From Halichondria panicea (lineage: Eukaryota > Porifera > Demospongiae > Suberitida > Halichondriidae), in assembly GCF_963675165.1 (NCBI RefSeq), contig NC_087388.1:3415047-3479046 (forward strand): DNA of 64,000 bases, read 5' to 3'. The translations under genes were made by a program, and so were the position numbers. The notes below the pieces were generated by a model. That model ran no database searches and had not been told where the DNA came from. It saw only the letters and a list, made by a program, of their open reading frames with translations. Numbering within the stretch: position 1 is the first letter of the stretch; each line of letters begins with the position of its first letter. Shown here one piece after another: positions 44,273 through 53,682 of this stretch.

Positions 44273-46020
44273 TCACTGCGTGTAGTGTGCTAGAACTATA
44301 CGAAGGGCTTCAGCATACAGATCCACCCCTTGCACATCGCTCACTTGTAGTGGGTTTATTGCCTGTGTTAATATTGTTTCAATGTCATTCTCAGACACGT
44401 CAGACGTGTCTGACTTGTCACTATCGTCCTCAGACTCGTTGTCTGCCTCGTCACTATCGTCCTCAGACTGAGAGTTCGTTCCATCTCTGTCTTGATAGTG
44501 GAAAACTTCATCCACGGCTCTAGCAAGGATCTGTTCACCAGTTGTCCAGAGTTGTAGGGGAGAGGAGTGCTGAGCTGAGCTCAACCCGTGAGAATTCCAT
44601 GCATTTCGGAATGCCTCTAGAGACCTTCGAATTCTGGGTACAAAGATAAAGTGAAGTGCTAAAATATGCAACTCATTGTCTGGGTCAAGAACACCCCTGT
44701 CTTCAAGCACATAGAACAGATCATAGAATACACGAAGGCTGTTCTCAAACACATCCCTCCATAGCCTTTCTATTCGTTGGTTTCTAGTGGATCGCCCAGT
44801 AATATGACTACCACGGCCAACTCCTCGGAAACAAAGCATGATTTGAGCTACGTCAATGTTTTCACCACCACAATCTGAACGAACTCTGGAGGGGCACCCA
44901 TATGTACTTGCAGCTTTAGTAAACTGTTGCAGGACAGTTGTCGCTCGATTGTTATTGGAGCACTGTGTTATTGGAGCACTGCAAATACGTTACAAGTCTA
45001 CTAAATCCATCTATGCCATCGTGGATTACTAACTTCCACCTAATGAGTGACACACCTAATGAGTGACATATTACCATCAATGCATCAATGTGCCACAAGG
45101 CAAGGCATTGGGGTGTGGGGCATAATACACACGTCTGTGAATACAACGGTGTCTACTCCACCTTACTGCAATTCCAGCGGGGTCAACTCGTTCGAGAGAA
45201 GCCCTAACACGGGTTTGTGTAAGCCTATATCCTTCGGCCAACAGGTAGGCTTCAACCATTCTAAAACCAGCATGTGGGTGCCTCTGTACAATATTTCTCA
45301 CCAAATCATCAACTTGTGAATCGGACAGTGAAGAGTACAACGTTTGAACACACAATCCTTCGGCTCTCATTCTTCGTCTGATCGTTGATTCAGATACACC
45401 CAGTAGTTGGCTTATCTGTCTGACTGGGAATTGAAGCATTAAAAGAAATTTCACCTGCTCCAATGGTAGACAGTAACTCGGTTGTCCTCTGGAACGTGAG
45501 GAGGATTATGGTAATAAAAGAACACAGTATAGTTATACCCATTTCTGTACTTCTTAGAAATAAAGCCCCCTGAACATTTCACCCATAATAAATTCATTCT
45601 ACACTATTTCAAAGTACGGTAGATTGTTTTGTTTTGTGGGGTGGGTTCGGTTCGGTTCGTATGGGACTTTCCGCCAGTTCAATAGCTGGCCACAGGGCCT
45701 AGGGGCTCCTTTTTAATTAATTAAGGGTGCAAAGCTAGTAAGACCTCACCAGTATACTCTCGAGGAGGAAGATTTATTCCAGGGAAGCCAGTAGCAGCTG
45801 TAGGATAATTCTCTAAACATTCACAGATGTCTCCAATGCAAACACTTAATTCGTATAAACTGCTATTGCGTGTTTGTCGAAATAATCTTAACACCTGACT
45901 TCTTCCCGCTTGCAAATGTTCAATGCAGCGTCGTAAGTGTGTCACAGACATGCTGTTATCTTCAATACGATGTTCTATTTCAGATATGATGTCTGACACT
46001 CTTGCTAAAGGTGAATCCAT
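44273..46020 (-). pseudogene. IS3EU-like integrase-type transposase
   Basis: Exon 1 is 46020-45750 (MDSPLARVSDIISEIEHRIE ... PPREYTG); after an intron, exon 2 starts at 45486 in phase (QPSYCLPLEQVKFLL). A helix-turn-helix QISQLLGVSESTIRRRM precedes an rve-type core: Asp in WHID, Asp in VRSDCGGEN and Glu in NQRIERLWRDVF. Short tandem duplications (CAAGG near 45100, TCACTCATTAGGTG near 45055, TTATTGGAGCACTG near 44965) break the frame. The C-terminus is a long Asp/Glu/Ser tract. Family: metazoan integrase-core transposases of the IS3EU type (by recall). Confidence 0.85.
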
Positions 46021-46357
46021 GATCTCTATGTATAGGACTTTCTGCCAGTTCTATAGCTTTGCTCTGGCCAATTTTATGGACTTGTGACAGTCAAGTGATT
46101 TTCAAGCTCTGGTAAATATTTTTGCCGCGGCAAACGGCTCGGTATATGTTTTTGCCGCGGCAAATGGCTCAGTAAACTTTTTACCCATCCACAAAATTTT
46201 GCTTTTTGCCGGGGCAATCGTCCCGGTATTTACCGAGCCAAACAGTTTTGCCGCGGCAATTGTCCCGGTAAAAATATTGCCGCGGCAAATGTCCCGGTAA
46301 AAATGTTTTGCTGCGGCAATATTACCGGCACAATACTGACTCAAATTACACGCCATA

Positions 46358-46881
46358 ACGGTTGGGGTGAAGCCGGTCCTTCGAGGCCTAAGAAAGGTGA
46401 ATGTCACTAACCTGTACATATAAATAAAATGAGTGGTACTTTCCTTAGGTCCCAGAGGGTATGATCACGATGATCCTCCAGTCTTGAATGGAGAGGGTCC
46501 CTGCCCGTACTGCCACCTGTCACCGTGTGTCAGAGCTAGACCACCCAGCTGGCTGATTGGAAGCGCTGCACCTAATTTGGGGAACATGGTGAAGCGCTTC
46601 AAACTATACAGAAAGTATTGGACGCTGCTCGGTCTGTTGGGGGTATGGAATCACCCTCTATATATGGCATATAAAGTGACCAAAACCAGTGCACATGACA
46701 AGAGGGATGTGATGCCTGATGCCTGACTGTGTATTGAGAGTAAGTTATAAATGATGCCCACTTTACAGTGCAAGTACTATCAATTGCTATATACCGTTTC
46801 CAGGAGGTGCGTGAGCGATTTCCGAATCAAGATGGAGTTCCATACACAGACTTCCAGTCTTCTACTTCCTTTATTGTTTAA
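46358..46881 (+). pseudogene. P2X7-C-terminal-like (ZnF-ballast) gene, 3' exons
   Basis: The rest of exon C (46358-46396, GEAGPSRPKK), exon D (46449-46739) and exon E (46804-46881). Exon D: GPCPYCHLSPCVRARPPSWL, then KRFKLYRKYWTLLGLLGVW and KRDVMPDCVLR. Exon E: EVRERFPNQDGVPYTDFQ. The pattern Cys-x2-Cys ... R-V-P-CV--IR--FP---G-Y--F is that of the cytoplasmic zinc/ballast domain of P2X7 receptors. No transmembrane segments accompany it, so this is a free-standing version. A 7-bp duplication near 46720 breaks exon D. Exons D and E join in phase. Confidence 0.65.
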
Positions 46882-46941
46882 TTATGTAAAATGCAATTAT
46901 AAAATGCTGATTGGCTAGTCAAAATTTGCAAGGATACGTAC

Positions 46942-47909
46942 TTACTTTATGTCTTCATAAAGACCTTCGTCAAGTACATGTACACCATCGCTTACTAGGT
47001 CCTCGTTTTCATCTACTGGCTCATCTGATTGCTCAGGTTGCATGTCCTCTACAAACTCACTGCACATATATACATGTAGCAAAATTAAATTATATGTAAA
47101 ATAAATTGTAGATTGCACATAAAATATATTATACGCAGTACCTGAGGTCAACTTTTCTCTGCTGCTCGCCATATTTCTCTGGCAAAGTTGAACGATTTTT
47201 CCACCAGCACTCTTACGGGAGTCCTACAATCCGGTCTTCTCATGCCCTGAACCAGTCGTTCACTTGTACACTCTCTACGTACATTCTCGTTCTGAAGTAA
47301 ACAAATGAATGAATGTACAGTCACACATACATTATTAGCCAGCATAACGTACCCAGTCCATAATAGCAAGGTTCATTCTCATGTGGCTTCCACGAAGTGT
47401 ACACGTTTTGAGATGTATCCACCCAGAATGTGTCTCGACACAACATCATAGAAGTTTATATAATAATTAGAAAAAAACCTCACTCGACAATGATTCGGCA
47501 TTCTTGTAAATAAGGGTGTCTTTTAGTGCTGACGTGAATGACTCGATTGCAAGAGGATCCTCTAGTTTTATCTTCGTGGGCTTGTACCCTGGACGCTTAC
47601 AGGGTGACGCTTCGTTACAATCTGAGTGCTCGACACGATTATAATACGGACAACTTGTTATCATACACACTCACCTGATAATGCTCCAAATAATGCTCCA
47701 ACTTGTCCAACAATACAGAAATGAGCCTCTAGCTTTGCCCTATCTATCCTAGCTACAAAAGCCTGCTTTGCATCTTCAGTATCGAAATTCAGCTCCATTT
47801 GGTACCGAAAACCATGCCTAGCACGCTTCTTGGGTAGAGAACGAGAGTTGTCACATCTTTCAGCCATTTTTTTTTGCTCTTTTTTGGAACAAAGTATCTC
47901 GTGAGCCAA
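46942..47909 (-). CDS. Five-exon gene, unidentified conserved protein
   Basis: Exons: 47909 (or ATG 47867)-47675, 47621-47479, 47433-47353, 47291-47142, 47059-46942; introns of 45-82 bp with GT-AG and agreeing phases. The protein starts MAERCDNSRSLPKKRARHGF, has a basic N-terminus, a central block LRGSHMRMNLAIMDWNENVR with RRPDCRTPVRVLV, and an acidic C-terminus. The central block resembles one I associate with transposon-borne genes of animals, but I cannot name it. One extra A in an AAAA run near 47160 shifts exon 4 to an early stop; without it exon 5 reads through. Tail to tail with the P2X7-C-like gene, 60 bp apart. Confidence 0.6.
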
Positions 47910-47929
47910 GGTGCTACATGCAGGCTATA

Positions 47930-48880
47930 AGGGGCGTATCAAAGTAAAACCATGTGTGCATGAAGCGAGCAGTGAAGCAGAGAGTTTACCGCACGCGGCC
48001 ATATTTAATCATTTCCGCCTCGAGTGCCCAGGGCACGCCCCTTTTATAGTCAGCATGCTCGTTTAACACAGGTCTAGTTAATTGTACAGCAGTGAAAGTA
48101 TGTCATTATTTAGAACCTTTTAATATTCGAGCTAGAAGATCATCCTTGTAGTTCAAAGATCCCACAGCAGACAAAGACAAAGACAGACAAAGAAGACAAA
48201 GAACATGTGGGGGGGGGAGGCAAATCAGTAATGTTATGAATATCATGTGTCACAGGCTGGCCCATACAAAAATTTACAATTGCCAGGGGGGGGGAATTGT
48301 AGCGAGCGCCCCCCCCCCTCTATGAAGCCCTGAGTGAGCAACAAATAATAAACACACCTGGTCCAGCTTCATCTTCTTTACAAGTATTTCTAGTGAAACA
48401 ATGTGTAGATGGGTATTTTTGAAGCACACTTTGCCCGGTAGCCTTCAAAGCGCATACACCACTAACGGACCATGCCTAATAAAGTACACATGTACATATA
48501 TGAACACTTGCAAATTATTTCTGGATAATGGATCATGGATAATAGTTTACACGAAGAGTAGAGTGCTTTGAACTCCACATGATGCCAAGCAATAGTCAAC
48601 TATCGTCAGCAAACGCAAAAAGTTTTCCCAGAATAAAAGTTTTCCCAGAATATATCCCCTATTATGAGAGGAAGCAGTCTGGCAAAGCTGTATGTGTGAA
48701 ATAAGGTGGGGCTAAATAAGGTGGGCTAAATAAGGTGGGGCTAGCAATCAAAGTCTATATTTTTGTTCTCTCCAGCTTTATTTTACTATGCCCTGGGAAA
48801 CATTATTTTCACCAAAGTATCGGTCAACTGAGAATTGTATCCATCTGCTAGCTGTCGTCAAATCTTCAGTACTATCTTAC
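47930..48880. other. Non-coding, with terminal-repeat-like block and G/C hairpin
   Basis: CCCCTTTTATAGTCAGCATG followed by CTCGTTTAA near 48048-48069 recurs in diverged form at 60160-60183, 60676-60720 and, inverted, near 39433-39460. It may be the terminus of an element enclosing the P2X7-C-like gene. A tandem CAGACAAAGA array is at 48170-48205. A hairpin with runs of 9-11 G and C lies at 48265-48320. Confidence 0.5.
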
Positions 48881-48886
48881 ATGTAT

Positions 48887-49745
48887 GTTGTCAGGATGGA
48901 GTGCTACTATACTCAGGAGCTGTTGAAGGGTTTCCAAAAGTTCGCACCTTTTTAGCGACGAGTCCAGGGGATCGTGGCAACTTCTCCTCAAGGCGAGTTT
49001 CAAGAGTTCTGATGAACTCATCTAATTCTGCAAAAATACAATTACTTATTGTGTGCTTCTTTGACCAACTCGTCCAGGAGAACTTAAGGGCAACTAGTTA
49101 CATGTATACACATGCACACATGCACACACACACACACACACACACACTCAGGCTTGTGCTTGTGCTACCATTCGGGTTGTCTTCTTCATAATAATTATAC
49201 TAGGCTCAAAAACTTCCAGTATTTGTCCATCTCAATAGCTGTTACCACATTGCTTCGTCTCTGAAACTTCTGCACAAGAGGCAATAATAATGCAACATTC
49301 ATTAAAATTACCGCCGTGAAAGGTACTTTCTTTTCTTGGCCTGTTGTTCTGTAGCATTTTCTTTACCAGCTTGATGCTCCAGAAAGAAACGCCTACTATT
49401 CTCGTAGCATCGTCTAACTGCAACTGTAGTAGGAAAGAAATCACGCGAACTACTATAACCAGTGACCGCCTAAGTGCCTTTAGATATAATTATTGTTAGT
49501 CAAGTTGACAACAGATACCAAGTACACTCACGTTTCACTTCCTTTTCACAGCACTCAGGTTGTTGGAGAATTTCTTTTGTAATATTGGCTTGCACACTCT
49601 TGTTTTCAGGAGACAAAAACCTTAAATCAATATGAAATACTTAATGTACGTACATGTGTGAACATACATACACTTACATCTGTTCTGAGTCCTGTTCTGA
49701 GTCAAACATTTTGTCTGCGCTAGCATGAAGTGCAGATACCTTAGC
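48887..49745 (-). pseudogene. Multi-exon gene, unidentified
   Basis: Likely exons: 49745-49678 (SALHASADKMFDSEQDSEQ), 49620-49532 (FLSPENKSVQANITKEILQ), 49423-49313 (VRRCYENSRRFFLEHQAGKE), 49261-49193 (FQRRSNVVTAIEMDKYWKFL) and 49027-48887 (ELDEFIRTLETRLEEKLPRS ... stop). The first three exons join in phase across GT-AG introns; exon 4 needs a one-base shift. Helical and charged throughout, no domain recognised. Upstream exons were not found; the minisatellite at 49774 starts directly above. Confidence 0.45.
49109..49147. repeat. CA microsatellite
   Basis: (CA)n with a few CATG interruptions, inside an intron of the minus-strand gene. Confidence 0.9.
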
Positions 49746-49773
49746 CTAAAATAAGTTTTATTTTAAATGATCA

Positions 49774-50110
49774 GTGGACCAAAGTGGCCAACTTGAATTT
49801 AGCACTGTGACCACAGAACCTGGTGCATATGAAACTAGCTTTTGGCTTTTAGCTCAGCTTTCAGTTATCAGCTTTTGGCTTACCAGCTATCAGATCAGAT
49901 CATCAGTAGTGGACCAAAGTTAAATTGAGCACTGTGCAGAACCTGGTGCATATGAAACTAGCTTTTGGCTTTTAGCTCAGCTTTCAGTTATCAGCTTTTG
50001 GCTTACCAGCTATCAGATCAGATCGTCAGCAGTGGACCAAAGTTAAATTAAGCACTGTGCATGTGACCATAGAACCTGGTGCATATGAAACTAGCTTTTA
50101 GAGTCGAGTC
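49774..50110 (+). repeat. Minisatellite, period about 123-135 bp
   Basis: Three units begin GTGGACCAAAG at 49774, 49909 and 50032; the third is truncated. Each contains GAACCTGGTGCATATGAAAC and AGCTTTTGGCTTTTAGCTCA. Units differ by small indels. Confidence 0.92.
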
Positions 50111-50429
50111 TGCATAATGATATGAAATTGGCTATCAGCTTTTAGCTATGAAGATTCTCTTGGTTTTTTTAGCAACGATCATAGTCGATGACGATCATAG
50201 TCGATCATTTCCCACTTTTGCACAAGATATCGAGATGCATGATCCTTACCTATCACTGAGACAACTGAAATATAATTATGGTCTGACAAAAATTTAATAG
50301 TTAATTGCTCAACCATGGTGAACTGGGAGGGGAGTAATGATGATGAAGGAACCCAACCATAAAAGCATGATTAATATGAAAGTTTAAGCGTGATTTAATA
50401 TGAAAGTTCAACTGTTTGTTTGGTTGACC

Positions 50430-50760
50430 ACCTTAATTAAGGTTGTTCCTGAATTTGCTCTACCACACTGCACGTTCCAGACTCGATCGATGCTCGGCAG
50501 TGGGGACAGGAGGAGCCCAAATTAAGCCACCTATCACCGCAGGCCGTGCATACGACAGCATGGTGTCACCATCCACGGAGTGTTTGCGAGAGATTTGCAA
50601 ACGATGCAGGATAGGGAATTTTTGAACTCTTCAAGTGACCTGTCAACGTGCCTGTCAACGTGCCGCTTTTCTTCATGCCGCTTTTCTTCATTGAGCACTA
50701 GATTCTTCTTGAGTTGGTCAACACTTTCAATTTGGCTGAGAAATATCCTCTGCCTTCAGT
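50430..50760 (-). pseudogene. RING-like zinc finger exon
   Basis: Minus strand: SQIESVDQLKKNL coiled segment, then FKNSLSCIVCKSLANTPWMV and TPCCR, and after a one-base shift CTACGDRWLNLGSSCPHCRA. The Cys spacing (CxxC ... CC ... CxxC ... CPHC) is that of a RING/C3HC4-type finger, normally a ubiquitin-ligase module. It ends VEQIQEQP then TAA at about 50430. Tandem duplications GAAGAAAAGCGGCAT/C (near 50670-50695) and CACGTTGACAG lie in the coil. One frameshift breaks the finger. Confidence 0.5.
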
Positions 50761-51009
50761 GTATAGAGCTCAAAAGACATCGACATCTTCACCACAGATT
50801 AATAATTATTTTATTCCTAGCACTCATGCATACGTGGCCAATATGGCCACTATTGACTGGGCATGCGTAATAGGCCATAAATAGGCCATAAACCATCACT
50901 AGGTGGGCGTGGCCCGTCTCCTGGCCACGCCCATCTATTCCACGTGGTTCACAATATCTATGTCTAGCTAGCTATGTAGAATCAGAGAAATTAAAAGCTT
51001 GCTTTTTAG
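50761..51009. other. No gene; short inverted repeat
   Basis: GGGCGTGGCCC and GGCCACGCCC form a small hairpin at about 50905-50933; TAGGCCATAAA is tandemly repeated at 50871-50892. Confidence 0.5.
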
Positions 51010-51140
51010 TGGAAAAAACTATCGTGACATCTCTACAGAATTAAAAATGTTATATCCTAATATGAAACGAGGCCTATCGGAATGCAGTGTCAGACGCTAT
51101 GTGACTAAGCACAATTTGAGGCATGTGTGTGAGACAGACA
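51010..51140 (+). pseudogene. Helix-turn-helix transposase N-terminal fragment
   Basis: Translation: SGKNYRDISTELKMLYPNMK then RGLSECSVRRYVTKHNL. This is the pattern of a DNA-binding N-terminus found on several animal integrase-type transposases (RGLSERSVRR...). No catalytic part follows; an ACAGACAGAAA-type tandem duplication ends it. Confidence 0.45.
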
Positions 51141-51394
51141 GAAAAGACAGAAAAGAAACATTGAGATGATGTGTGTTCTAGCGTGTGTTCTAGCCTATAA
51201 CCCACCTATAACCCAACCTCCCTACAATCCTGAATATTAATTTGTACCATAATTGATGTAATTACCCAAAAAAAAAATTAATTCCACTTCCAAGGGGGTG
51301 CATCTTTTAGAGTAAAAAAATTGCATTGAGCCCAGCTGGCGCCTAAATTATGGTGGTGCTTATGTAGCTCAGTTTCACCATGCTTTTTGTTTGG

Positions 51395-51800
51395 TTTAGG
51401 TATCCTTGCAACAGGTACAGGCAGGTACAGCTTTAATTTCTAAATAAGGAAGTTAGTTTGTCTGCATACCTATCATGCAATGTGATGCCCCACTACCCCC
51501 ACACCCGGGTTCGAGCTAACATGGGGGATTTGTATAATTATAGTCAAATCCCCTATGTTAGCCCGAACCCTCCAGGGGGGTGTGGGGCATCTACCGGTGG
51601 GGCATCACAATGAGATTCACACAGTTGTCTGATACATAGCTATACAGTCAATGAATGCTGTTCACGAGTCATATCTTCAACGTGCAGGGTTTTTAGGTAT
51701 CCTTGCAACATGCAGGAACAGCTCCAAATAAGGAAGTTAGTTTGTCTGCATAATACACAGGTCTATCAATGTGAATCTCATCATGGTGATCAGCTGTAGC
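51395..51800. repeat. Local duplication split by a hairpin MITE
   Basis: The block with TAGGTATCCTTGCAACA ... AAATAAGGAAGTTAGTTTGT occurs at 51400-51470 and again at 51690-51755. Confidence 0.7.
51482..51608. mobile_element. GC-rich hairpin MITE
   Basis: 127 bp. Ends are GTGATGCCCCAC and GTGGGGCATCAC. Internal arms TTCGAGCTAACATGGGGGAT and ATCCCCTATGTTAGCCCGAA make almost the whole element a stem. No coding capacity. Confidence 0.85.
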
Positions 51801-52615
51801 AGACGAGGATAAACCCTGCATGCCCTGTCACAATTATATTTCGTGGAATGGCCTCTAAAATACACCATGTTCCTGGGATGACTGATTACATGGGAAGCCA
51901 GGCCTTTAATCTTTGCACGTTATCTTTGCACGTTATCTGAACAATTTTTTGTTGATTTCGTTTTCGTGTTTCGCGCTATGCTTTACACTATACTTTCAGC
52001 TTGAATATATAGGCATTTTTGTTGCATGTCACTGGAAAGTTGGTGGTAAAGGTGGTAAAGGTGGGTAAAGGTCAGTGTATACTTCCGCCACTCAAAATCC
52101 CGACATTTGGAATCAATAATCCTAAATCCTAAATCCTAAAGAAGGGAGACCAGTCTAGTGTCGCCTAAATCCTAGTGTTGCAAGCGCGTCCTAGATGCAC
52201 AATAGTGATCCAATGTGCGCATGCGCATCAGTTATACCTCGTGGCCTGATGTTGACAAAGTAGATATGCGCATGCGCATCAGTCACCTCGTGGCCGTTGA
52301 CAAGTCAAGCTCTCTGTGTGCCTCTCTCAGTGCCTCTCTCAGTTCTATTGAACGTTCGAACCTCTCCCTCTCTCAGCAATATTGAATCTCAGCAATATTG
52401 AACCTCTCTCAGCCCACTCGTACTCTAGGCAGCATGGTACTGAGGTATTCACCGCTTTGAGGTCCAGGCATCTCTCTCGCGTGATAATTACATGGACCTG
52501 CCATGTATAAATTCTTGTACGTTTGGGCTTGTCCAGAGTACGACTCTGGATGCGTAGATTAGTACTTTCTCATCACCCCCCTCGTGACTTTTAGTCTTCC
52601 CCCCGCCTTCCCCCC
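51801..52615. other. No gene; small tandem duplications
   Basis: A 50-60 bp duplication carrying GCGCATGCGCATCAG lies at 52214-52290; CTCTCTCAG-type repeats fill 52320-52410; TTATCTTTGCACG is doubled near 51930. No coding pattern seen. Confidence 0.55.
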
Positions 52616-52620
52616 ATAGG

Positions 52621-53586
52621 AGGTTGGTCTACGTTGGAGGATCATATGGCAAAGTGAGGCTCTTCTTTATAAAGAATCAGTGATAGCTCATAATCTCAAC
52701 ATTGATGTGTCAACTGTTTGGAGAGTGATGCATTTTGGAGAGTGATGCATATCTTTAGAACTACTGGAGATGTTGCCAAAAAAGGATACCCAGTTCAGAG
52801 AGCATTTCGGGTAATCACAGAACCAGTGCAGCTCTTCATCATCCATCTCATACTCCAAAGGCCGGGGATGTTCCTCCGAGAAATCACAAGTGAAGTAAAG
52901 TCAACACTTGGGCTAGATGTGAGTGAAAGCGCTGTGTGTAAGATGCTGAAAAAAAGCGGATTTACAAGGCAGAAGCTGGTTACATTTGCCTTACAGAGAG
53001 ACGATTTACTCCGAAATGAATTTGTAACTGATGTTTCTTTGTATGAAAAGAATTCTCTTGTGTTTATTGACGAAACAGGCACCCGACGCAAGGGATTCTA
53101 TACGCACGTATGGCTACAGCTTGAGACAAACCATTGAAAGCCCAGAAATTGTTTGTGAGAGGAGAACATATTTCTGCCATTGCGGCGATGTCGATTAATG
53201 GAATTATAGGATTGAAAATTGTACAAGGTGGTGTAAATGGTGATCATTTCTATGATTTTGTGTGCACTTCCCTTTTTCCTCATCTTTTGCCATTCAACGG
53301 TACTAACGAAAATAGTATTGTCATCATGGATAACTGTTCCATCCACCATGTGCCTGAAGTTGAGCAAGTTATCAGTGATGCTGGATCGGTCAGTCATTAC
53401 CTGCCTCCGTACTCACCGGATTTTAATCCCATAGAACTAGCTTTTTCGAAAGTCAAGTATATGATGAGATCATTGGAAACAGAAATGCAAGCAATCGATG
53501 ATATTGAAACTATTGTATTATATGCATTTTCAACAATAACAGTAGCAGATTGTCAAGCCTGGATTTCAAGTATAGGAATATACTAG
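52621..53586 (+). pseudogene. IS630/Tc1-like DDE transposase (copy III)
   Basis: Begins after a CCCCCCATAG acceptor-like site with LRWRIIWQSEALLYKE, homologous to LRWRMVYQRKVL in copy II. A 17-bp tandem duplication (52717-52750) shifts the frame in the helix-turn-helix. The core has Asp in LVFIDETG, Asp in IVIMDNCSIHH and Glu in LPPYSPDFNPIELAF. A one-base indel near 53130 separates the first catalytic motif from the rest. It ends SSIGIY. All three catalytic residues survive but in separate frames. Confidence 0.88.
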
Positions 53587-53682
53587 AATACAAACACTAA
53601 TTATTATGTACAAATAACAAAACGGCATAAATAACATAATTATACAACATACTAAGTTGCAAGTATTGCAAGTACATTATAT

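Larger units (their letters stand above)
39939..46357. mobile_element. IS3EU-like DNA transposon with integrase and UBX-HECT genes
   Basis: 6419 bp flanked by a 6-bp target duplication ACGGTT (39933-39938 and 46358-46363). Termini are TATGGCGTGTAATTTGAG and its inverse. The terminal inverted repeats are long (about 250 bp: 39939-40200 and 46100-46357) and carry several copies of the palindrome TTGCCGCGGCAA. Two genes inside are convergent: UBX-HECT (plus) and integrase-type transposase (minus). As I recall, TAY ends and a 6-bp duplication are features of the IS3EU superfamily. It sits inside an exon of the P2X7-C-like gene. Confidence 0.8.
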
